Of a DNA stretch of 64,000 nt, positions 24,121 through 31,566 are shown piece by piece. The position numbers and the translations under genes were made by a program. Source of the stretch: Rhodobacterales bacterium RIFCSPHIGHO2_02_FULL_62_130 (GTDB taxonomy: Bacteria > Pseudomonadota > Alphaproteobacteria > Rhodobacterales > Rhodobacteraceae); the NCBI GenBank assembly GCA_001828855.1, contig MHZT01000038.1, forward strand, positions 1 to 64,000. Direction: 5' to 3'. How positions within the stretch are numbered: the first letter of the stretch is position 1; the number at the start of each line of letters is the position of its first letter. The notes under the pieces are model-generated. The model did no database searches and had not been told where the DNA came from. It worked only from the letters and a program-made list of their open reading frames with translations.

Positions 24121-24988
24121 CATCGCCACCCCTGGAACCCTGGCCGAAGCGCTGGCGCTTTTGGACCAGTACGACGAAGAAGCCTGCGTCTTTGCCGGCG
24201 GCACCGCGCTGGTCATCGCCTTGCGCCAGCGCATGATCGCGCCGCGTGTCGTCGTCTCGATCGGGCAACTGCCGGGCCTGTCTGAGATCACCTATTCCGA
24301 AGCCGAGGGCCTGCGTATCGGCGCGCTGGCACGCCATGCCCAAATCGCCGCGTCGGATCCGGTGCGCCGCCATTACCCGGTGCTGGCCCAGCTTTTCGGC
24401 GGTCTGGCCAATCCGCAGGTCCGCAACCAGGGCACGGTCGGAGGCAACCTCTGCTATGCCGATCCGGCCACCGACCCGCCCTCCTGCCTCCTGGCTCTGG
24501 GGGCCGAGGTGATCATCGCCGGGCGGATGGGCCAGCGCCGTTTGCCGATGCGCGCATTTCTGGTCGACTTCTTCACCACGGCGCTGGAGCCGGGCGAGAT
24601 TCTGGCCGGCATTCATATCCCTCCCCCTCAGCCGGGTGAGCATGCCCTCTACCGCCGCCACCTGCGCACGCCCGCCGAACATCGCCCGCTTGCCAATGTG
24701 GCGCTACGGTTTGTCGCGGGGCCTGATGGGCACAGCTGGAAGGACGTGCGGCTGGCCATTGGCGCCGCCGTGCCGGTGGCTCTGCCGATGGACGAGGCAG
24801 GCCGCGCACTGACCGGACGACCCATCACGCTTGCCGTTGCCGGCGAGGCCGCCGCTCTCGTGGCCGAACGACTGGAGCCGATCTCGGACAGCCGTGGCGA
24901 CGCGGCCTTCCGCACCGCCGTCGTGCGCGCCGCGGTCCGCCGGATCGTAGCCGAAGCCGCAGGCCTTGACTGGACGGAGACCACATGA
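24107..24988 (+). CDS. Molybdenum hydroxylase FAD-binding medium subunit (CoxM type)
   Basis: 293 aa from the ATG at 24107. FAGGTALVIALRQRM near residues 25-39 and RNQGTVGGNLCYADPATDPP near 108-127 are the two FAD-binding loops of this family. A CO-dehydrogenase flavoprotein C-terminal domain follows (about 175-285). It passes electrons from the iron-sulphur subunit to NAD or quinone. It overlaps both neighbours (14 bp and 4 bp), so the three subunits are coupled in the L-M-S order. Confidence 0.92.
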   Translation: MLPFDIATPGTLAEALALLDQYDEEACVFAGGTALVIALRQRMIAPRVVVSIGQLPGLSEITYSEAEGLRIGALARHAQIAASDPVRRHYPVLAQLFGGLANPQVRNQGTVGGNLCYADPATDPPSCLLALGAEVIIAGRMGQRRLPMRAFLVDFFTTALEPGEILAGIHIPPPQPGEHALYRRHLRTPAEHRPLANVALRFVAGPDGHSWKDVRLAIGAAVPVALPMDEAGRALTGRPITLAVAGEAAALVAERLEPISDSRGDAAFRTAVVRAAVRRIVAEAAGLDWTETT

Positions 24989-25461
24989 GCACCCATCGTA
25001 TCCACCTGACCCTGAACGGCGAGGCCATCGAGGCCGAAGTGCCGGGCAACCGCCTCCTGGCAGATTTCCTGCGCGATGACCTGGGCCTGACCGGCACCAA
25101 GCGCGGCTGCGAGACAGGGGTCTGCGGCGCTTGCTCGATCCACCTTGACGACACCGTCACCAAATCCTGCCTGTGTCTGGCCTTTCAGGCGGACGGCCGC
25201 CAGATCACCACGGTCGAGGGGCTTGCCGATGGCGCAACCCTGCATGTGCTGCAAGAGGCGTTCATGACCCATGGCGGCCTGCAATGCGGTTATTGCACAC
25301 CCGGATTCCTGATGGCCTCGGCAGAGCTTCTGGCCAGAAATCCGATGCCTTCCGGAGACGAGATCCGCAAGGCGCTTTCGGGCAATCTTTGCCGCTGCAC
25401 CGGCTATCAGGGCATCGTGGACGCAGTCGGCGCAGCAGCGAGGACCTTGCATGGAATTTGA
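24985..25461 (+). CDS. Molybdenum hydroxylase [2Fe-2S] small subunit (CoxS type)
   Basis: 158 aa. The N-terminal plant-type ferredoxin domain has CETGVCGAC near residues 43-51 and a further Cys in SCLCLAFQ. The C-terminal helical domain has QCGYCTPGFLMA and NLCRCTGYQGIV. All eight cluster ligands appear present. It carries electrons between the molybdenum centre and FAD. It starts with ATGA overlap on the medium subunit and overlaps the CoxG-like gene by 11 bp. Confidence 0.95.
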   Translation: MSTHRIHLTLNGEAIEAEVPGNRLLADFLRDDLGLTGTKRGCETGVCGACSIHLDDTVTKSCLCLAFQADGRQITTVEGLADGATLHVLQEAFMTHGGLQCGYCTPGFLMASAELLARNPMPSGDEIRKALSGNLCRCTGYQGIVDAVGAAARTLHGI

Positions 25462-26140
25462 GTTCCGCCACCACTTTGATGCCACGCCCGAGGCACTTTG
25501 GCAGGCTCTTCTGGACCCGGAGCGCGTTGGCGCCTGCGTGCCGGGCATGCAATCGGTCACTGTGATCAGCGATACCGAGTACCGCGCCCGCATCCGGGTG
25601 AAGATCGCCTTCATCAGCGCGCATTTCGACATCGGCACCGTGATCACCGAGACCGATCCGCCCCACCTTCTCCGCGCCGAAGCCAGCGGCGAGGACGGCA
25701 AGATCGGCAGTTCCGTCTCGGCCAAGGTCGAGATGCGGTTGACGCCCACAGGCGACGGGCAGACCGAGCTTTGCGTGAAGGCCAGGGCCGATGTGCTGGG
25801 GCGGCTGGGAACGCTGGGGTTAAATCCGATGCGTACCAAGGCCGAAGGCATGTGGGGCCAGTTCTGTGAGGCGCTGGCGGTGCAGCTATCCGGCGGTTCC
25901 CCCCCAGCCGCCTCTTCTTCGTCGCCGGCACCTGCCACGCGCACTGCTGCAAAGGCACCAGTTCCGCAGACCGCTCAGCCAGGCCGGTCAGGATGGCTGT
26001 CCTGGTTTGCGCCTCGATCCGAGGTCTTTCGGGTCGAAGTCGAAAGGAATGGCAATCGCGTTGTCCTGAGCTGCCCGCCCGATCAGGCCGAGCTTTGCCT
26101 GGGCTGGCTTGATCGGCACCTGCAAGGAGGAAGGTCATGA
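25451..26140 (+). CDS. CoxG-like SRPBCC protein, accessory to the molybdenum hydroxylase
   Basis: 229 aa. Residues 1-145 form a START/SRPBCC fold: MEFEFRHHFDATPEALWQAL, then LDPERVGACVPGMQSV, both characteristic of CO-dehydrogenase subunit G. An Ala/Pro/Ser-rich linker (about 150-180) leads to a C-terminal segment containing GWLSWFAP, which may touch the membrane. CoxG proteins anchor the hydroxylase to the membrane or deliver it to quinones. Its place directly behind L-M-S supports that role. The C-terminal 50 residues are not recognised. Confidence 0.85.
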   Translation: MEFEFRHHFDATPEALWQALLDPERVGACVPGMQSVTVISDTEYRARIRVKIAFISAHFDIGTVITETDPPHLLRAEASGEDGKIGSSVSAKVEMRLTPTGDGQTELCVKARADVLGRLGTLGLNPMRTKAEGMWGQFCEALAVQLSGGSPPAASSSSPAPATRTAAKAPVPQTAQPGRSGWLSWFAPRSEVFRVEVERNGNRVVLSCPPDQAELCLGWLDRHLQGGRS

Positions 26141-26319
26141 CGCGCTAAGGCCACGCCCGCCTGAAGCCTGCTTGACACCCCCGGCGGCCCCGTTCCGGTG
26201 GGAACGCACGAAGGGGAAATGGAAACCGATCCAGCCACGGCGATCTGGTGCCGGGAGGGATCAAGACAAAGTAGCATCGTCTGCCAAAGGGCAGCGATCC
26301 AGCAACGGGAGAAGAAAGA
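26141..26319. other. 179-bp gap before the ABC importer genes
   Basis: No gene or clear hairpin. It separates the CoxG-like gene from the substrate-binding protein. A GGAGAAGAAAGA ribosome binding site precedes the next start. An internal promoter is possible but no strong -35/-10 pair was seen. Confidence 0.35.
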
Positions 26320-27318
26320 ATGCGCAAGAGTTCAGTACTGGCTGTCAGCTTGGTCACCACAGCACTTCTCGGCTTTGGCGGAGCAGTAGTGGCGCAAGAC
26401 AAGACAGAACTCACGGTGGCCCTGCCGGTCAACCTCTGCCTCGCCAACTGGCCCTTCTATGTGGCCGCCGGCGAAGGCCTGTTTGCCGCTGAAGGTCTTG
26501 AAGTAACGATGCAGGGTCTGGACGGCTCGTCCGCCGCGATCCAGGCGATGCTGGCGGGTCAGGCCCAAATCGCAGTTTCCGCCCCGGCCGACATTCTGGC
26601 CGCTACCGGTGCGGGTGCTGATCTGACCGGCTTTTACAGTTTCTACCAGTATCTGCCGTTCCGCGTCGTGACGGCTGGGGATTCGCCGGTTGCATCGCTG
26701 GCCGACCTCAAGGGCGCGACCATCGGCATCACCAGCGTCTCGGGCGGCGAGGCGACCTATCTGCGCTCGGTCATGGCCTTCTCCGGAATGGCGGAAGGCG
26801 ACTATGAGGCGTTGGCTGTGGGAGAGGGCGGCATGGCGGCCTCGGCAATGACCGACGGCACGATTAAGGCCTTTTCGGCCTCGTTCGTGGACGAGATCAT
26901 CTTCGGCGGCATGGGCTTTGCCTACAAACCCCTTGTAGCCGAAGGCTATCCGGGCACCGCAGGCCTGCTTCTGGCCGCCGACTCGGGCTTTGTGGCCGAC
27001 AATGCTTCAGTGATCGAAGGGCTGGGCCGCGCCCTGGTGAAGGCAACTGCGGCAGGTCTGGCCAACCGCGACCTGGTCGTTGCCACCTGTGGTGCCGCCG
27101 CCCCGCACGAAACCGAAGATCCCGGTTTCGCGGGGGCTGTGCTGGATGGCGTCGATCCCTTGTTCACCCTGACTGACGCCGCCGCCGGGCCGATGGGCCA
27201 CGTCGACGAGGCGACTTGGGCCAGCTACCGTGACCTGATCATCTCGATCGGCGCAGCAGGCCCGGATGCCGCCAAGACTGAAGTATCCAACGCCTTTGTC
27301 GAAAGCTGGAACAAATGA
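26320..27318 (+). CDS. ABC importer periplasmic binding protein (NMT1/TauA type)
   Basis: 332 aa with a signal peptide (basic MRKSS, hydrophobic core, cleavage near AVVAQ). The mature protein has the NMT1/THI5-like fold. LANWPFYVAAGEGLFAAEGL near residues 45-64 and LAGQAQIAVSAPADIL are its usual signatures. Relatives bind nitrate, sulphonates, pyrimidine precursors or aromatic acids. Here it presumably captures the substrate of the neighbouring hydroxylase. It overlaps the ATPase gene by 4 bp. Confidence 0.9.
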   Translation: MRKSSVLAVSLVTTALLGFGGAVVAQDKTELTVALPVNLCLANWPFYVAAGEGLFAAEGLEVTMQGLDGSSAAIQAMLAGQAQIAVSAPADILAATGAGADLTGFYSFYQYLPFRVVTAGDSPVASLADLKGATIGITSVSGGEATYLRSVMAFSGMAEGDYEALAVGEGGMAASAMTDGTIKAFSASFVDEIIFGGMGFAYKPLVAEGYPGTAGLLLAADSGFVADNASVIEGLGRALVKATAAGLANRDLVVATCGAAAPHETEDPGFAGAVLDGVDPLFTLTDAAAGPMGHVDEATWASYRDLIISIGAAGPDAAKTEVSNAFVESWNK

Positions 27319-28178
27319 CTGAAGCACTCGGCCGCAATCCGGGTTCGGCCGAGGCTGAAGGTGGGGCGGCACGCCGCCCCACCGACAGTGATGGTCAGCC
27401 CTCTGTCCGCATCCGCGACCTGTCGCGCACCTTCAGCAGCGATGGCAAGACGATCCACGCCCTGACAGACATCTCGCTCGATGTGGCGCCGGGGGAATTT
27501 GTTGTGCTTCTTGGCCCCTCGGGCTGTGGAAAGTCGACGCTTCTGAACATCATCGCGGGCCTTCTGCCTGCAACCACCGGAACTGCCGAGGTTGGCGGCC
27601 AGTCTGTAACAGGAGTGCCGCAGGGCATCGGCATGATGTTCCAGAAGGCGGTTCTGCTGCCCTGGCGCACCGTGCGAGAGAACATCCTTCTGCCGATCGA
27701 GATCGCCGAGGGCCGCCGCGCCGCCGCCGCCGCAACCCAGCGGGCGGACGAGCTGCTGGACCTGGTCGGGCTGACGGGCTTTGCCGAGCGTATGCCGAAC
27801 GAGTTGTCGGGCGGCATGCAGCAGCGCGCCGCCATCTGCCGGATGCTGATCACCGAACCCGAGATCCTTCTTCTGGATGAACCTTTCGGCGCGCTGGACG
27901 AATTCACCCGCGAACACATGAACATGCAGATGTTGGACCTGCAAAACCGCCTGGGACGCACCGCGATTCTTGTCACGCACAGCATCTCGGAAGCGGTGTT
28001 CCTGGCCAACCGGGTCATTGTGATGAGCGCGCGCCCCGGCCGCATCGCGGGCGTGGTCGAGGTCGACCTGCCGCGCGACCGCACCCCCGATATCGTTACC
28101 ACGCAGGCCTTCCAGCATTTCGTCGAGGAAGCCCGGCAGATGCTTCACATCGGCTATTCGATGGAGAAATCCGCATGA
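27315..28178 (+). CDS. ABC importer ATPase (SsuB/TauB type)
   Basis: 287 aa. Walker A is LGPSGCGKSTLLNIIAGLL near residues 70-88, the Q-loop is IGMMFQKAVLLPW, the signature LSGGMQQRAAI, Walker B LLLDEPFGALDEFTR and the switch His in ILVTHSISEAVF. The first 30 residues are an unstructured extension. It powers uptake by the permease encoded directly downstream (4-bp overlap). Confidence 0.93.
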   Translation: MTEALGRNPGSAEAEGGAARRPTDSDGQPSVRIRDLSRTFSSDGKTIHALTDISLDVAPGEFVVLLGPSGCGKSTLLNIIAGLLPATTGTAEVGGQSVTGVPQGIGMMFQKAVLLPWRTVRENILLPIEIAEGRRAAAAATQRADELLDLVGLTGFAERMPNELSGGMQQRAAICRMLITEPEILLLDEPFGALDEFTREHMNMQMLDLQNRLGRTAILVTHSISEAVFLANRVIVMSARPGRIAGVVEVDLPRDRTPDIVTTQAFQHFVEEARQMLHIGYSMEKSA

Positions 28179-29035
28179 GCAATGCATCCAGCAAATCTTC
28201 CGCCCAGCCCAAGGGGCCCTATGCCGGATCCGGGCAGGACTCATGGCTTGAACGCCTGCCCTCATCGGTTCTTGTCGGTGGCTCCTTCTTGATCCTGCTT
28301 GCAACCTGGGAAGCCGTTGTCGTTCTGGGCTGGGTCCCGGAACTGGTGTTGCCGCGTGCCAGTTCGACCGCTGTCGCCCTCTATAATCTGCTCGTCGATT
28401 TCGCGACGGGCGGCACGGTCTGGGTCAACTACCGGGTCACACTGATCCAGGCAGCCTTGGGGCTTTTCTTTGCCGGCATCATTGGCTTTGTCATCGGTGC
28501 CCTGATCGCGGAAACCACTTTTGGCCGCCGAGTGATCCAGCCCTATATGGTGGCCCTTTACGCCGCGCCGAAAGTGGCGCTGGCCCCGATCTTCGTGGCC
28601 TGGTTCGGCTTTGGCATGACACCAAAGGTCGTGATGGCCGTAACCATCGCCTTTTTCCCGGTCATGGTCGACACCGCCGCAGGCTTGGCAGGGGTGGACG
28701 AGGACAGCGACAAGCTGTTCGCTACCATGCGCTCCAACCGCTGGCAGCGGTTCTTCAAGTTGAAGCTTCCTAATGCCCTGCCATTCATCTTCGCCGGGCT
28801 GAAGAGCGCGGGCGTGCTGGCTCTGATCGGCACTCTTGTGGGCGAGTTCTCGGGCGGTGGGCGCGGTGTTGGCGTGCTGATCGAGACCGCAAGCATGCGC
28901 TTCAACCTGGACGTGGTTTTCGCCCATGTGATCCTGCTCTCGACTATCGCCTTCGCACTTTACTGGGCGATCGACCGGATCGAGGCCCGCGTGGTGTTCT
29001 GGCGCAAGTCGGGGTTCATCCCGGCAGAGTCCTAA
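28175..29035 (+). CDS. ABC importer permease (SsuC/TauC type)
   Basis: 286 aa with about six membrane segments. The coupling-helix EAA-like loop is in the segment around TMRSNRWQRFFKLKLPNALP, near residues 190-210. It completes a binding protein-ATPase-permease set in the MarR-linked operon, so uptake and first hydroxylation are probably co-expressed. The last gene of the operon, followed by a strong hairpin. Confidence 0.92.
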   Translation: MSNASSKSSAQPKGPYAGSGQDSWLERLPSSVLVGGSFLILLATWEAVVVLGWVPELVLPRASSTAVALYNLLVDFATGGTVWVNYRVTLIQAALGLFFAGIIGFVIGALIAETTFGRRVIQPYMVALYAAPKVALAPIFVAWFGFGMTPKVVMAVTIAFFPVMVDTAAGLAGVDEDSDKLFATMRSNRWQRFFKLKLPNALPFIFAGLKSAGVLALIGTLVGEFSGGGRGVGVLIETASMRFNLDVVFAHVILLSTIAFALYWAIDRIEARVVFWRKSGFIPAES

Positions 29036-29038
29036 GTG

Positions 29039-29072
29039 TTTGCTCTCCGCAACTCGTAGTTCGGAGAGCAAA
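29039..29072. terminator. Strong hairpin after the importer operon
   Basis: TTTGCTCTCCG (29039-29049) pairs perfectly with CGGAGAGCAAA (29062-29072). A single C bulges, and the inner AACT/AGTT pair closes a 3-nt loop. It begins 4 bp after the permease stop. No U-run follows, so it may stabilise the 3' end or terminate weakly rather than act as a classic intrinsic terminator. Confidence 0.6.
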
Positions 29073-29568
29073 CTGATCGACAATACCCCATTTAGAAACC
29101 CGGCGCGCTCAAGTCCGACGACGATCGGCTGCGCTAGGCATCAGCAGCCTGTGGATGTGCCCCAGTGATGCCGTTGCGGTTGCTCGCTGTGATGTCGGCT
29201 AACCCGATTGCCGTGCCCAGCGACCCGCAATCCATTGCAGCACTTTGCTGCCGAAACAGTTTGCTGCACGTCGTGAGCCTCTAATTGCCAGACAGCCATC
29301 ACATCCCCTTGTTATCCGCTAGAGGATGGACGCTGCCACATGCAGAGTATGCCGGACGATGGTGCAGGATTTGTGCAGAACGCATGACCGCGGCACGATA
29401 GGCCTGACTGGTTCGGCCGCGGTTGGAGGGCCGCTCTCCCTGCGCCCACCTAGACTAGGAAACAACAATTGCTCCGAGCTCTGTCAATGTCCGGTTTACG
29501 GAACGTCGCGACGCTGCATCTTTGCGTCTTGACGGTCCGCTTTGGGCCGTTACCGCCTCCGAATGGCT
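29073..29568. other. Nearly 500 bp without a gene, island/backbone boundary
   Basis: Lies between the catabolic island and the tail of virD4. No open frame with a ribosome binding site or known domain was found, and no insertion-sequence ends. It probably holds the right junction of the catabolic cargo inserted between relaxosome and transfer genes. Confidence 0.35.
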
Positions 29569-31566
29569 TTAAAGCTCCAAACCTGTAAGCTTCTGGGAAA
29601 ACTTGCTTATCTTAGAGACCGCGATTGTGATGGGTGGTCTCAAGGCTGCGAGATCAACTTCGGGCTCTGCGATGGCTTCGGCCTGTTCTACCGTGACGAG
29701 GACCTCAGCATCGACTGCAGCCAGCTCGGCCTCTGGCGCGATCTCTTCCCGGGCCACAATGTCGGCCGCCAGTTTCGGCTCAGGTTCAACCGGGGCTTCA
29801 GCCTTTGCCTTCTCCGGCCTCACAAAATCCACCACCATCCGTTCGGCCAGCTTCCGCTCTAGCGCCTCCATCCGTTGGGTCAGGAACTGCACGTCCGCAG
29901 CTTCCTTGGGCGGATAGGGCAGGGCACCCTTTTGGGCGTCGAACAGCTTCTTGAAGGTCGGGTCCTGGAAATAAACAATCCGATGGACCAGTAGCGGGTT
30001 TTGCCGTTCCGGGATGAGGATGGCTTGATCCGGGTTCAACCGCCGCACTTCATCGGGGGTGAGAAGCGGCCGCTCCTCCATCCGCCGACTGACCGACCGT
30101 CGTTGCATGAAATCCCTGTCCCGCGAAACACTATCCGAGACCGAAAGCTTGGTCGTCTTGCCCAAGGCGTCGGAGATTTCCCCCGCCGTTTTCTTGTCGT
30201 TGGCCGCGAGGTAAAGCTTCATCCCGGCCGCAGACTCGAGCGACAGGCGGACGTTTTCGCCATAGATGTTGTCAAGGCCGGGGATCGACTGGGTGATGAT
30301 CGACACCCGCGCTCCGTGACCTGCCAACTGTTTCAGAGCCTGCTCGACGATGGGCATGGGTCCGAGTTGGTCGAACTCGTCCAGCATGACCATCACCGGC
30401 CAGGGCTCGGATTTCGGGTCGGGGAGGGTGGAGCGCATGGTGGCGATCAACTCGCCGAAGAAGAGCCGCACCAAGGGCGACAGGGTGCGAATGTCATCAG
30501 CGTTGACCACGACATAGATCGACATCGGGCGCTTACGCAGATCGGCAAAGGAAAAGTCATTGCCAGATGTCGCGCGATCTACAGCCGGGTTGTTCCAAAG
30601 CGTCATGCCCGCGCCGCCAAGAACCGAGGCATGCGAAGACAGGGTCCGGTCAGAATAGCCCGCGAACTTGCGAAAGGTTTGCGCGGCATTGGGGTGTTTC
30701 ACCTCCTCGGCATGCTCGCCGTAAACCTCTTGCGTGGCGCCCCGTCCAAAGAGGATGCGGCTGATCTCGCCGATGGTCGGCTTGCCGCGCTCAATGGCCA
30801 GAAGGCCAGCGGCCACAAAGAGTTCACGTCCCTCGGTCAGAAAGTCCCCTGCCGTCCCTTTGTCGGAAACCGTCAAGAAGTAGTCCGAGATCTTGGCCAG
30901 TTCGGTGTAGCGCTGCTCATAGTTTTCAATGCGGGCGACGCGCTCAAGCGGGTTGTAGCGATGGGTCGGATGTTCAAAATCGAAGGGCGAAAAGCGATAG
31001 ACTGCGTCGCCTTCGGCCTGCCGGTGCCGCGAAGTGGCCTCGAATATCTCGCCCTTCACATCGAGGACGACGATGCTGCCGTTGAACAGAAGCGTGTTCG
31101 GGATAACATAGCCCACGCCTTTACCGGCCCGGGTGGGTGCCACAACGAGGCAATGCGGGAATTTCTGGAAGGTGGCGCTGACATAAGGCGCGGTCTTTGA
31201 AGGGGCGCCCAGCTTGCCGAAGACCATCCCCGCGCCCAAGGGCTGCAGGAGGCCATTCGTCTTCATCTCCGCGCGCGCCTGGAACTTGGCCTGACCGTAT
31301 TCTGTGAGCTGTTGGCGGAAGGTCAGGGCGACAGCGGCAATCGTGAAGAGCACAGTTGATGCGCCGACAATTTGCCAAGGCAGGACCCAGGGCACGGAGG
31401 TCAACCGGGCAAAACCGGGAAACTCTGCGATCAGGACAAAGATGCCGGTCGCATTCGGATCGCGGCCAAGGATCAGGTTGAGGACAAGACCCCCGGCGAT
31501 GAGGCCGACAAGCAGGCCGGAGGTGAGACCAAGGGGAAGCAGCAAAGCAATGCGTTGCAAGATCAA
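29569..31566 (-). CDS. virD4: VirD4/TraG-type coupling protein
   Basis: 665 aa, TTG start overlapping the previous stop (TTGA), with GGGAG just upstream. Two N-terminal membrane helices (about 5-32 and 60-82) anchor it. Walker A is APTRAGKGVGYVIP near residues 143-156, and Walker B is VMVMLDEFDQLG near 395. A Glu/Ala-rich C-terminal tail of about 90 residues follows the ATPase core. VirD4 receives the relaxosome and feeds it to the VirB channel. It is the last gene of the leftward transfer operon. Confidence 0.95.
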   Translation of the reverse strand: MILQRIALLLPLGLTSGLLVGLIAGGLVLNLILGRDPNATGIFVLIAEFPGFARLTSVPWVLPWQIVGASTVLFTIAAVALTFRQQLTEYGQAKFQARAEMKTNGLLQPLGAGMVFGKLGAPSKTAPYVSATFQKFPHCLVVAPTRAGKGVGYVIPNTLLFNGSIVVLDVKGEIFEATSRHRQAEGDAVYRFSPFDFEHPTHRYNPLERVARIENYEQRYTELAKISDYFLTVSDKGTAGDFLTEGRELFVAAGLLAIERGKPTIGEISRILFGRGATQEVYGEHAEEVKHPNAAQTFRKFAGYSDRTLSSHASVLGGAGMTLWNNPAVDRATSGNDFSFADLRKRPMSIYVVVNADDIRTLSPLVRLFFGELIATMRSTLPDPKSEPWPVMVMLDEFDQLGPMPIVEQALKQLAGHGARVSIITQSIPGLDNIYGENVRLSLESAAGMKLYLAANDKKTAGEISDALGKTTKLSVSDSVSRDRDFMQRRSVSRRMEERPLLTPDEVRRLNPDQAILIPERQNPLLVHRIVYFQDPTFKKLFDAQKGALPYPPKEAADVQFLTQRMEALERKLAERMVVDFVRPEKAKAEAPVEPEPKLAADIVAREEIAPEAELAAVDAEVLVTVEQAEAIAEPEVDLAALRPPITIAVSKISKFSQKLTGLEL

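Noticed and set aside
29326-29532. 68-codon frame in the gap before virD4
   Set aside because: No start signal or recognisable feature; probably non-coding.
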